A stretch of DNA of 11,361 nt. Source: Armatimonadota bacterium. GTDB taxonomy: Bacteria; Armatimonadota; Armatimonadia; Armatimonadales; Armatimonadaceae. The notes beneath the pieces were generated by a model, which was not told the DNA's origin, searched no databases, and was given only the letters and a program-made list of their open reading frames with translations. The translations under genes and the position numbers were made by a program. Each line of letters starts with the position of its first letter. The first letter of the stretch is position 1. Below, one piece after another: positions 1 through 7,260 of the stretch. The stretch covers positions 1 to 11,361 of the forward strand of contig JAURHZ010000055.1 in assembly GCA_030833025.1 (NCBI GenBank). The letters are read 5' to 3'.

Positions 1-89
1 TGTGGATGTCACCCGCTGGATTTCCCAAACCAAAGCCTAAGCTTTCGGTTACTGAAACAACACATTTATGGATGGTGGGTGAGCGCACG

Positions 90-110
90 GTATCAAAGGC
101 ACCTTGATAC
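90..110. promoter_or_regulatory. Inverted repeat just upstream of the oligopeptidase B gene
   Basis: GTATCAA (90-96) and TTGATAC (104-110) form a perfect 7-bp inverted repeat around the spacer AGGCACC, whose GG and CC are also symmetric. It ends 11 nt before the ATG at 122. The position fits a repressor operator or a small hairpin covering the translation start. The family of any binding protein is unknown; function is inferred only from symmetry and position. Confidence 0.3.
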
Positions 111-121
111 ACTGTACGCAC

Positions 122-2163
122 ATGTTTGTCCGTTCCCACACGCCTCCTGTAGCGAAGCAGGTCCCCGTCACCCACACCATTCATGGTGTTACACGCACCG
201 ATGAATACCATTGGCTACGTGAGAAAGACAACCCGGAAGTACGCTCCTACCTCGAGGATGAGAACTCCTACGCCGACCGTATGGCCGCGCACCTCGCCGA
301 AAAACGCCATCATTTATACAATGAGCTAATCGGCCGCATCCAACAAACCGACCTCAGTGTCCCTTACCGCAAAGGTAACTTCTCCTACTACATGCGAACC
401 GAGGAGGGAAAGCAATACTCCATCCACTGCCGCAAACCAATCGGCTCCGATGTAGAGGAAGTCGTGATCGATGGCAACCAAATGGCAGATGGCCATGCCT
501 TCTTCTCGCTGGGAACCGTGACGATCAGTGACTGTGGTCGCTACCTTGCCTACTCCGTCGACACCACTGGCTTCCGCGAATACCAGCTGCATGTCCGCGA
601 CTTACAAACAGGTCAGGACATCGCAAGCTTTGGTAAAGCCCGCGGCATCATTTGGGCAAACGACAACAACACCATCTTCATCGTCACCGAAGATGATGCG
701 AAGCGTTCAGACTCCATCTGGATGACATCCCTGAGCAACCCAGCTGAGCGGACGGCTGTTCTTCACGAACCAGATGCCCTGTTCCGCGTCTTTGTGAGCA
801 AGACCCGCGACAATGCGTATATTTTGCTCGGGTCCGCCAGTCAGACAACCAGTGAGTTCCATACGATTCCAGCGGATGCTCCGGGTGTAGCACCATCCGT
901 TGTGCTTCCACGCGAGGATGACCACGAGTACGATTTGGACCACAGGGATGGTCTGTTTTACATCCGTACCAACAAAAATGCGCCCCTATTCCGGATTGTG
1001 GCCGCACCCGTAAGCGATCCTCAAGAGGAAAACTGGACGGAAGTGCTGGCCGCTGACAGCGAAACGATGCGCGAATCTGTGGACTGTTTCAGTGATCACT
1101 TGGTCGTCAGCGAGCGCTGCGGAGGCCGGCCACAGCTACGCGTCCTTAGCTTTGCCACAGGGCAGGACCAGCTCGTCGCATTCCCTGAGCCAACGTACAC
1201 CGTCACGCTCGACCAAAACCACTGCTTTGACACGAGCACGCTGCGGATTTCCTACAGCTCCCTCGTAACGCCGAGCTCCATCTACGATGTCAATCTCGAC
1301 ACCCTTGAGCTCACCCTTCTCAAGCAAACCGCCATCCTTGGAGGCTTTGACCGAACAAACTACGTCAGTGCCTTTGTCTACGCGACATCACCGGATGGCA
1401 CACGTGTCCCGATCAGCATCGTGCACCACAAGGACACACCCATCAATGGCACAGCACCCTGCCTCCTCTATGGCTACGGTTCCTATGGCATCACCATCCC
1501 TGTCCAGTTCCAGAACAGCCTCATCTCGCTCCTCGACCGCGGTTTCGTTTACGCTATCGGGCACATCCGAGGTGGTGGCGACCTCGGAAGGACCTGGCAT
1601 GATGCTGGCAAAATGCAACATAAGCAAAACACCTTTACCGACTTCATCACGGTGGGTGACTTCCTAAAATCGGAAGGCTATGCGCATTCGAACCGCCTCG
1701 CGATTCGCGGAGGCAGCGCCGGTGGACTCCTCCTCGGAGCCGTCGTCAACCAACGCCCTGACCTCTGTCGCTTGGTCATGAACTACGTCCCGTTCGTGGA
1801 TGTCATCAACACGATGCTGGATGACACACTCCCGCTCACGGTTGGTGAGTACATCGAGTGGGGCAACCCGAATATCGAGGAGCAGTTCCACTGGATGCTG
1901 GCTTACAGCCCATACGACAACCTCGAGGCCAAGGACTTCCAAGCACACTGGTGCGTACCGGATTTAACGATTCTCAGGTGATGTACTGGGAGCCGGCAAA
2001 GTACGTTGCCCGTAAACGACGTCTCAAAACCAATGCAACTCCCCTCCTGTTCATCACCGATCTCTCTAGTGGGCACGGCGGGGCAAGCGGTCGTTACGAT
2101 GCGATGCGAGACCTTTCATGGGACTACACATGGCTTTGTGACCAGCTAAATGTCGATATTTAG
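122..2163 (+). pseudogene. ptrB: Oligopeptidase B (S9A prolyl oligopeptidase family), disrupted by a 1-nt frameshift
   Basis: Oligopeptidase B is a serine peptidase of the prolyl oligopeptidase family that cleaves short peptides after Arg/Lys, normally in the cytoplasm. The N-terminal half matches the family's propeller region (early motif DEYHWLR). The C-terminal half is the alpha/beta hydrolase domain with the nucleophile motif GGSAGG. Frame 2 runs to a stop at 1979-1981, but from about 1940 the family sequence continues in frame 1 (TGFNDSQV, YWEPAKYVA, SGHGG) to the TAG at 2161-2163. Restoring one C in the CC at 1939-1940 gives about 680 residues, the normal length. Counted from ATG 122 with that base restored, the triad falls at Ser532, Asp617 and His652, the numbering I recall for the E. 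coli enzyme; this supports both the repair and the ATG start. As written, Asp and His are lost, so the product should be inactive. There is no other decay, so the lesion is recent or a sequencing error. A TTG at 104 is a possible alternative start. Confidence 0.9.
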
Positions 2164-2215
2164 CCGTATATAGGGTGAGGTTTGGGTATTATCTTGCCGA
2201 AAAATGTATTGTTAA

Positions 2216-2226
2216 GCGCATTGCGC
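2216..2226. promoter_or_regulatory. Short palindrome upstream of the M42 peptidase gene
   Basis: GCGCA-T-TGCGC is a perfect 5+1+5 palindrome 22 nt before the ATG at 2249, in the 85-nt gap after the oligopeptidase B gene. The gap also has AT-rich hexamers (TATTAT at 2187-2192, TATTGT at 2207-2212) that could serve as a -10 element, but I see no convincing -35 partner. It could be an operator; it is short enough to be chance. Confidence 0.2.
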
Positions 2227-2235
2227 AACAAATTT

Positions 2236-2240
2236 GAGGA
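2236..2240 (+). promoter_or_regulatory. Ribosome binding site deciding the M42 peptidase start
   Basis: GAGGA ends 8 nt before the ATG at 2249. This favours that ATG over the in-frame TTG at 2234, which overlaps the site itself. Confidence 0.65.
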
Positions 2241-2248
2241 CAAACACC

Positions 2249-3316
2249 ATGAACGATGCAGCAATTGAATTCCTAAAGGAACTCGTCGAGACACCATCCC
2301 CAAGTGGCTACGAAGAACGTAATGCAGCCGTGTTCCGCAGCTATGTTGGTGGCTTTGCCGACACAATTGAAACCGATGCAATGGGTTCGGTTATCGCATC
2401 GGTGAACCCAGAAGGCTTCCCGAAGATTATGCTCGCAGGCCACATCGATGAAATTGGCTACCAAGTCAGCTACATCGATGAAAATGGCTATATCTTCTTC
2501 AGCCGTGTTGGTGGGCATGACCTCACCAATGCAGTCGGACAGCGCGTGCAGATTCATACATCCGGGGGTGCCGTGCCAGGCGTGATTGGGAAGAAACCCA
2601 TTCACGTGATGACACCCGATGAGCGTACAAAGGCTCCAGTGCTGGAAGGTCTGTGGGTTGATGTCGGTGCTGTGAATCGTACTGAGACACTCGATGCTGG
2701 GATTCAGCTTGGAGATGCAATCACAATCGATGCAGGATTTACCCGTCTGGTCGGTGACCGTGCAGCTGCGCGTGCATTTGACAACCGCGTTGGTGCCTGG
2801 GCCGTTGCGGAAGCACTTCGCCGCGTCAAGATTCTCCAACCCGAGGCTGCAGTTTTTGCCGTTGCAACCGTTCAGGAAGAAGTTGGCCTCCGCGGTGCGA
2901 AGACCAGCGCCTTTGGTATCAACCCTGAAATCGGTATCGCCGTAGATGTCACATTTGCAACAGACTTCCCGAGCATGGACAAGCGGTTGCATCCCGATGT
3001 CAAGCTCGGTGGTGGCCCAACAATCCTCCGCGGAGCAAATGCAAACCGTAAGCTCGCAGATAGGCTTGTTCAGCAGGCGCTTGAGTACAAAATCCCGCAC
3101 CAGATCGAAGTCTACGGAGGCGGAACGGGCACGGATGCAAACGCGATGCAAGTCAACCGCGCAGGTATGATCACCGGACTTGTTGGTATTCCGCTACGCT
3201 ATATGCACACTCCATGTGAGATCGTTTCCCTCTCGGATGCGGATAATGCAGCTGAGCTGATGGCGCGAACTGCGGCATCCGTGAAGCCAAGCGAGTCATG
3301 GATTCCAGGAAACTAG
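2249..3316 (+). CDS. M42 family metallo-aminopeptidase (glutamyl aminopeptidase/FrvX/YpdE type)
   Basis: This is a 355-residue protein of the M42 family, cobalt- or zinc-dependent aminopeptidases that usually form large tetrahedral cytoplasmic complexes and trim short peptides. The expected two-metal site is visible: His65 and nearby Asp in GHIDEIG, bridging Asp178 in FDNRVG, the general base and ligand pair Glu210-Glu211 in QEEVG, Asp233 in AVDVT, and His320 in YMHTPCE near the C-terminus. A GGTGTDAN motif (about 291-298) is also typical. Length is normal, and there is no signal peptide. The ATG at 2249 is chosen for the GAGGA 8 nt upstream. It lies after a peptidase pseudogene and 3 nt before lnt. 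The family is often misannotated as endoglucanase or cellulase M; the exact residue specificity cannot be read from sequence. Confidence 0.9.
   Translation: MNDAAIEFLKELVETPSPSGYEERNAAVFRSYVGGFADTIETDAMGSVIASVNPEGFPKIMLAGHIDEIGYQVSYIDENGYIFFSRVGGHDLTNAVGQRVQIHTSGGAVPGVIGKKPIHVMTPDERTKAPVLEGLWVDVGAVNRTETLDAGIQLGDAITIDAGFTRLVGDRAAARAFDNRVGAWAVAEALRRVKILQPEAAVFAVATVQEEVGLRGAKTSAFGINPEIGIAVDVTFATDFPSMDKRLHPDVKLGGGPTILRGANANRKLADRLVQQALEYKIPHQIEVYGGGTGTDANAMQVNRAGMITGLVGIPLRYMHTPCEIVSLSDADNAAELMARTAASVKPSESWIPGN
3307..3311 (+). promoter_or_regulatory. Ribosome binding site supporting the TTG start of lnt
   Basis: AGGAA lies inside the last codons of the M42 peptidase gene and ends 8 nt before the TTG at 3320. 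It supports TTG as the true lnt start and suggests translational coupling across the 3-nt gap. Confidence 0.55.
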
Positions 3317-3319
3317 CGC

Positions 3320-4912
3320 TTGCCGGACCTTAAGAACACTATCCGTGGATGGTGGATTAAACCGGGCATCGCCCTCCTCTCAGGCGCACTCATGTGGTGC
3401 GCCTTTTCGCCTTTAAACATCTGGCCACTGGCGTGGGTCGCCCCGGGAATCCTGATGTGGCTGATTGCGCACAGCAAGCGTGCCCGCTCGGCGATGCTTT
3501 ATGCGGCCCTCCATGCCGCGGCGCTATACGGCATTGGCGTTGAGTGGATGCGCGCGATCGATGATGGCCCTTACATCGGGTTGGTCCTTCTCGAGACGAT
3601 TTTGTTTAGCCTCTTTGGATTCGCCAGTGGGGCGGTTTTACCAAAAATCAGCAATCGCTATCGCCCATTGGTTTTTGCCGCTGCATGGGTTTGTTTTGAG
3701 TGGGCGCGCTCGACCGGGACGTATGCGTTTCCGTGGTTTTTGACATCGACGGTTTTCAGCCACCCGATGGCGTTGCCGTGGCTACAGGCCGCGGAGGTGA
3801 TGGGTGCTTGGGGAGTGAGTGCAAGCGCGGTTTTCGTGAGTGGATGTTTGGTGCATGCGGCCATGACGCGTCGGTTTAAGCCCGCGATCCTTGCGGTCGG
3901 TCTCATCACGGCGCAGGGAATCACGGGGCTCTTTAGCATCGCATCGTGGTCAACGCGGACATTGGATTCTGACTATCCGGGGCGTACTTTTGGCATTCTG
4001 GTACAGGGGAATGAAGACCGTGGGCTAGACCGTGGCAGTGCGCTTCAGCAATATTCGGACATTACGGCAACGCGTATCCGGGAGCTGAACAAAGAGTTTG
4101 TGGATGGTGTTGACCCCGCAAGCCCTGAAACCAATCCCGATGCAACGCCTAATCCACGTGTTGTTGACTTTGTGCTCTGGCCTGAGGGCACCGTTCCGAT
4201 CACACAGAGCGACCTGCCAGTGTTCTCGACGATGTCAAAAGCATGGAACACAACGCTGATCACAGGACTGGGCGAGCATCGGCAAAACGGGGATGTCGGC
4301 AACGTTATCCGAGCCTTCAGCCCGGATGGCCACATCGGGGATGCATACGCGAAGCGGCAGCTGGTGCCTTTTGGTGAGTTCTTCCCGCTCCGACAGTACT
4401 TGGATCCACTATTTGAAAAGTATGGCGTGAACTATCCAAACTACACACCCGGCCAGCGCATCGGCGTGGTCTCGGCTGGCGGTGTTAAGCTGGGTCTTGG
4501 GATTTGCTACGAGACGGCATTTGGTTACATTTCGCGCGACAGCGTGAATGCGGGAGCGACGGCACTGGCGTATGTGACGAGTGACCAGACCTACGATGGC
4601 ACCATCGAGCAAAAGCAGCACTTTGATACAGCGGTTGTGCGTGCTGTTGAGGTGCGCCGGCAAATGGTGCGCGCATCGAGTACCGGACTGACTGGAATTG
4701 TCCAGGCATCCGGGCGTGTCGAGAAAAACCCCTACGGTGGTTCCGCGGCGCTCCTCCCTGCGATGAAGCCTGGTGCCCTCGATGTCGTGATCGAACCGAT
4801 TAAGGACATCACGCTCTATACGCGCTTCGGCGACTGGTTTGTCTGGTGCTGCTGGGGAGTATCTTTGGCGGCAGTTGGCGGCGTGGTGGCGAGGCGCAAA
4901 CATCGAAAATAA
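3320..4912 (+). CDS. lnt: Apolipoprotein N-acyltransferase
   Basis: Lnt transfers an acyl chain from a phospholipid to the alpha-amino group of the lipidated N-terminal cysteine of apolipoproteins, the last step of lipoprotein maturation at the periplasmic face of the inner membrane. The 530-residue protein begins with about seven hydrophobic segments (roughly residues 15-50 as two, then 58-76, 85-108, 116-130, 158-182 and 188-208). A nitrilase-like domain follows (about 224-480), and a final membrane segment (about 506-523) ends in a basic tail. The nitrilase-type triad is intact: Glu289 in WPEGT, Lys345 in YAKRQLVPFGE, and Cys396 in GICYE, corresponding to Glu267, Lys335 and Cys387 of E. 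coli. The start is TTG with AGGAA 8 nt upstream. It is probably cotranscribed with the M42 gene. Its presence argues for a diderm envelope. Confidence 0.96.
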   Translation: MPDLKNTIRGWWIKPGIALLSGALMWCAFSPLNIWPLAWVAPGILMWLIAHSKRARSAMLYAALHAAALYGIGVEWMRAIDDGPYIGLVLLETILFSLFGFASGAVLPKISNRYRPLVFAAAWVCFEWARSTGTYAFPWFLTSTVFSHPMALPWLQAAEVMGAWGVSASAVFVSGCLVHAAMTRRFKPAILAVGLITAQGITGLFSIASWSTRTLDSDYPGRTFGILVQGNEDRGLDRGSALQQYSDITATRIRELNKEFVDGVDPASPETNPDATPNPRVVDFVLWPEGTVPITQSDLPVFSTMSKAWNTTLITGLGEHRQNGDVGNVIRAFSPDGHIGDAYAKRQLVPFGEFFPLRQYLDPLFEKYGVNYPNYTPGQRIGVVSAGGVKLGLGICYETAFGYISRDSVNAGATALAYVTSDQTYDGTIEQKQHFDTAVVRAVEVRRQMVRASSTGLTGIVQASGRVEKNPYGGSAALLPAMKPGALDVVIEPIKDITLYTRFGDWFVWCCWGVSLAAVGGVVARRKHRK

Positions 4913-4949
4913 AAGCCCTACCGGGTCTATTCCACGGTAAGGCTTTTTT
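4911..4949. terminator. Bidirectional intrinsic terminator between lnt and dapA
   Basis: The arms are AAAAGCC-C-TACCG (4911-4923) and CGGTA-A-GGC (4935-4943) followed by TTTTTT (4944-4949), with an 11-nt loop. On the plus strand the stem has one C/A mismatch and a T6 tract, serving lnt. On the minus strand that mismatch becomes a G-U wobble and the stem runs into TTTTATTTT, serving dapA. The hairpin overlaps the lnt stop codon and ends 19 nt from the dapA stop. Confidence 0.85.
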
Positions 4950-4968
4950 GTGAGGCTTGGGGACTCCC

Positions 4969-5874
4969 CTACATCAACCCTTGCTCTGTCATAAACGCAG
5001 CAAGCGCCTCGAGCTGAGGTTGTGTGAGGTCGACGAGTGGCAAACGAACTGGACCCGCAGGCTTGCCAAGCAGGCTGAGGGCTGCCTTCGTTGGCGCTGG
5101 GCTTGGCTGGGCGAAGATCATACGAGTGATGGCAAGCGTCGGCAGGAATGCTTCCCGCGCACCAGCCGCATCACCGGCGAACCACTTATTACAAACATCC
5201 TTCATCTGCGGCGTGGCAACATGGGAAATCACCGAAATGATGCCACAGCCTCCCACGGATAGGTGCGGGAGAAGCGTTCCATCATCGCCTGAATAGACAT
5301 CGAAGGTGTCCGGTGTGCGCGCCACGATATCGGCGACTTGCATCATGTTCCCGGATGCCTCTTTGGTTCCGATGACATTTTCCTGATCCGCAGCGATGCG
5401 TTCGGTTGTGGATGCATCGATATTGGCAATCGTACGTCCCGGGACATTGTAGAGAAGAACTGGGATCGCTGCGGCATCCGCGATCGCACGGAAGTGGCGA
5501 TAAATGCCTTCCTGACAAGGCTTATTGTAGTACGGAGCGACGCTGAGGATACCGGCGACGCCCTTCGCTGCACTCGCGGCTGCAAGCTTTGCGATATGGC
5601 GAGTGTCATTTCCACCAGCGCCGGCCACGACTTTGTCCGCGCCAATCGCTTCGATAATGGCATCTAAAAGGTCGAGCTTTTCCTCATCGGATGTCGTTGG
5701 CGACTCCCCTGTGGTTCCATTAATGACCAGGGCATCGTTGCCCTGCGACATCAGCCATTTTGCGAGCTCTTGGGCTCCTGCAAAGTCAATTGAGCCATCC
5801 GTGTGAAGCGGAGTTGCCATCGCAGTCAAAAGGTTACCAAAGCGGGCATTTGCTCCGCGCAGTGTCGTACTCAT
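4969..5874 (-). CDS. dapA: 4-hydroxy-tetrahydrodipicolinate synthase
   Basis: DapA condenses pyruvate with aspartate semialdehyde, the committed step of the diaminopimelate/lysine pathway, in the cytoplasm. The 301-residue protein is a normal-length class I (beta/alpha)8 aldolase. Hallmarks are the pyruvate-carboxylate loop GTTGES (53-58), YYNKP (115-119), Tyr142 and Arg147 in YNVPGRT, and the Schiff-base lysine Lys171 in GTKEASGN. Its ATG overlaps the asd TGA by 4 nt (ATGA at 5874-5871), and the ribosome binding site lies within the end of asd (GGGAGG and AGGAA), indicating translational coupling. The upstream enzyme makes the substrate of this one. Transcription should end at the terminator at 4911-4949. 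Related aldolases (NanA, KDG aldolase) share the fold, but the motifs and the asd neighbour make DapA the clear choice. Confidence 0.96.
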   Translation of the reverse strand: MSTTLRGANARFGNLLTAMATPLHTDGSIDFAGAQELAKWLMSQGNDALVINGTTGESPTTSDEEKLDLLDAIIEAIGADKVVAGAGGNDTRHIAKLAAASAAKGVAGILSVAPYYNKPCQEGIYRHFRAIADAAAIPVLLYNVPGRTIANIDASTTERIAADQENVIGTKEASGNMMQVADIVARTPDTFDVYSGDDGTLLPHLSVGGCGIISVISHVATPQMKDVCNKWFAGDAAGAREAFLPTLAITRMIFAQPSPAPTKAALSLLGKPAGPVRLPLVDLTQPQLEALAAFMTEQGLM

Positions 5875-6899
5875 TTCCTGCCTCCCAGCAAGCCACGCTC
5901 AATCAGGCACTCGGCGATTTGATAGCCATTAAGTGCCGCACCCTTCAGGATCTGATCGCCCGACAGGAACAGATCAACAGCATTTGGACACGAAAGATCC
6001 TCACGAATCCGGCCAACAAACACTTCATCGCGACCACTGGCATCCCGAGGCATCGGGAAGACGTTCGCATCACGGTCATCCACAACCACCACACCCGGGA
6101 ACGCCGCGAGGGCATCACGGATTGCGCTTACACTTGGCCGTTCGCCTGCGAACTCGATGTTAACGCTTTCGGAGTGCGCACGTGGGATGGGCACACGAAT
6201 ACAGGTTGCGGTCACCGCGAGAGCGCCATCGGCAAGGATTTTTCGCGTCTCCTTGACCATTTTCAGCTCTTCTTCGTTGTAGCCAGTGTCATCGATGGGC
6301 GTGTTGTGACTAAAGAGGTTGAAGGCAATCGGGTGCGGGAAGATTTCCGGCTGTGGCTCATCCCCGGTAAGCACAGCGGCTGTCTGCGTCTCGAGCTCGC
6401 GCATCGCGGCGGCGCCAGCACCGGATGCTGCCTGGTAGGTACTGACCACCACGCGCCGGATGGAGGCAAGCTTGAGGAGAGGCGCAAGGACCATCACTAG
6501 GAGGATGGTGGAGCAGTTTGGGTTGGCGATGATGCCGTTGTGGCCATTTAAGGCATTTGGATTGACTTCCGGCACGACGAGTGGGACGGAAGGGTCCATC
6601 CGAAATGCGGATGAGTTATCAACAACAACGGCGCCAGCAGCGACGGCAGCGGCGGCATATTGTTTGGAGCGTGAGCCTCCAGCGCTAAAGAAGGCGATAT
6701 CGATGCCATCAAAGCTGGACTCTGTGAGCTCCTGAACCACGATGTCTTTGTCTTTAAAGTGGATGGTGGTGCCTGCGCTGCGGCTGGATGCGAGGAGGCG
6801 TAGCTCACCAAGAGGGAAGTCACGGGATGCGAGAAGCTGGAGGAACTCGGCGCCCACTGCGCCGGTTGCGCCTACGAGGGCGACGTTGTATGCAGACAT
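5871..6899 (-). CDS. asd: Aspartate-semialdehyde dehydrogenase
   Basis: Asd reduces aspartyl phosphate to aspartate semialdehyde with NADPH, feeding diaminopimelate/lysine, methionine and threonine synthesis. The 342-residue protein has the N-terminal nucleotide-binding loop GATGAVG (10-16), a phosphate-binding Arg100 in SSAFRM, nucleophile Cys129 in NPNCST, Gln156 in TYQAASG, and the catalytic His242 in RVPIPRAHSE. Length and motif order suit the shorter bacterial type. It is the first gene of an asd-dapA operon read leftwards. The ATG at 6899 matches the family start, and an in-frame TAG just upstream excludes a longer protein. Its ribosome binding site is weak: the strong purine run (reverse complement of 6921-6928) lies over 20 nt away. 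A second ATG at 6907 opens an 11-codon frame overlapping the asd start, which might act as a leader. Confidence 0.96.
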   Translation of the reverse strand: MSAYNVALVGATGAVGAEFLQLLASRDFPLGELRLLASSRSAGTTIHFKDKDIVVQELTESSFDGIDIAFFSAGGSRSKQYAAAAVAAGAVVVDNSSAFRMDPSVPLVVPEVNPNALNGHNGIIANPNCSTILLVMVLAPLLKLASIRRVVVSTYQAASGAGAAAMRELETQTAAVLTGDEPQPEIFPHPIAFNLFSHNTPIDDTGYNEEELKMVKETRKILADGALAVTATCIRVPIPRAHSESVNIEFAGERPSVSAIRDALAAFPGVVVVDDRDANVFPMPRDASGRDEVFVGRIREDLSCPNAVDLFLSGDQILKGAALNGYQIAECLIERGLLGGRK

Positions 6900-6951
6900 T
6901 GGTTCATTCTATCGAAACAGCCTCCTCCGATGCCCGATGACAATGCTCCGC

Positions 6952-6975
6952 AAAACAATTTGCTGTTGCAACATC
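6952..6975. repeat. 24-nt direct repeat, copy 1, upstream of asd
   Basis: This copy matches 7061-7084 at 23 of 24 positions; the difference is T versus C at the sixteenth base. The core TTGC-N4-GCAA is an inverted repeat, and here it includes the perfect palindrome GTTGCAAC. The copies lie 109 nt apart in the asd upstream region, about 55 and 160 nt from its ATG. A duplicated regulator site is the simplest reading; there is no sign of a mobile element. Confidence 0.6.
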
Positions 6976-7060
6976 GAGCTGCACGTAGCCACACCAAGTT
7001 AAGGGAAGCACTTAGGTGGATTCCGTTTCCGCTAGAAAAACCGTTCGATCTACCCACCAA
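6976..7060. other. Inter-repeat gap in the asd upstream region
   Basis: This stretch between the two 24-nt repeats has no credible gene. I see no clear -35/-10 pair on either strand; the asd promoter should lie somewhere between here and 6900. A 9-nt word, AAAACCGTT, occurs at 7037-7045 and again at 7162-7170 inside the palindrome listed below. Confidence 0.4.
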
Positions 7061-7084
7061 AAAACAATTTGCTGCTGCAACATC
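7061..7084. repeat. 24-nt direct repeat, copy 2, upstream of asd
   Basis: Second copy of the element at 6952-6975, in the same orientation and with one substitution (GCTGCTGC instead of GCTGTTGC). The TTGC-N4-GCAA symmetry is kept despite the change, as expected for a protein-binding site. The sequence flanking the two copies is not shared beyond an extra A or two on the left. Confidence 0.6.
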
Positions 7085-7090
7085 TCTAAA

Positions 7091-7112
7091 ATCCGGAAAT
7101 CACCCCCCGGAT
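7091..7112. promoter_or_regulatory. Hairpin/inverted repeat
   Basis: ATCCGG (7091-7096) and CCGGAT (7107-7112) form a 6-bp stem around a 10-nt loop rich in C. It starts 7 nt after repeat copy 2. No T tract follows on either strand, so it is not a standard terminator. Role unknown. Confidence 0.35.
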
Positions 7113-7159
7113 AACTACTGCACACGTGTCGCATCCATGCTGGTTGTTAACATCCCTCT

Positions 7160-7174
7160 ACAAAACCGTTTTGT
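7160..7174. promoter_or_regulatory. 15-bp palindrome, possible operator
   Basis: ACAAAAC-C-GTTTTGT is a perfect 7+1+7 palindrome. The alternating A and T tracts around a central CG look like a dimeric helix-turn-helix operator. It is in the gap between the divergent asd and stress-protein units, so it could serve either. Confidence 0.4.
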
Positions 7175-7195
7175 CAACGCATCTAGGAAACCACG

Positions 7196-7211
7196 GAGGC
7201 CGATCGGCCTC
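7196..7211. promoter_or_regulatory. 16-bp perfect GC-rich palindrome
   Basis: GAGGCCGATCGGCCTC is a perfect self-complementary 16-mer. As RNA it is a 6-bp stem with a GATC loop, extendable by CAC/GTG across one bulged G (7192-7214). No T tract follows. Next to it at 7213-7226 is a second perfect stem. It could be a protein site or part of the structured RNA that begins further right. Confidence 0.45.
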
Positions 7212-7212
7212 G

Positions 7213-7226
7213 TGCACATTTGTGCA
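7213..7226. promoter_or_regulatory. 14-bp palindrome adjacent to the GC-rich palindrome
   Basis: TGCACA-TT-TGTGCA is a perfect 6+2+6 inverted repeat one base after the 16-bp palindrome. An AT-rich run (7227-7246) follows, containing TTAATAAG and TACTAG, which could hold a plus-strand promoter, though no consensus pair is clear. Confidence 0.4.
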
Positions 7227-7260
7227 TTAATAAGTGAAATTACTAGGTTCAATCACCCAA

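Noticed and set aside
2..40. Short plus-strand frame ending in TAA at 38-40 as the tail of an upstream gene
   Set aside because: Only 12 codons are visible and another plus frame is open further; nothing distinguishes a real C-terminus.
104..121. TTG at 104 as the start of the oligopeptidase B gene
   Set aside because: It lies inside an inverted repeat, and numbering from ATG 122 places the triad at the positions I recall for the E. coli enzyme. AAAGG upstream of the TTG keeps it possible but less likely.
1930..1981. Programmed ribosomal frameshifting in the oligopeptidase B gene
   Set aside because: The site (TTCCAAGC) is not a slippery heptamer, no stimulatory stem was evident, and family members are encoded in one frame. 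A plain 1-nt deletion is simpler.
5760..6500. A long plus-strand open frame opposite asd
   Set aside because: It lies antisense to a clear asd gene with intact motifs and has no recognisable domain.
6952..7084. CRISPR array or insertion-sequence ends
   Set aside because: There are only two direct copies with a 85-nt gap, no inverted terminal pair, and no transposase or cas gene nearby.
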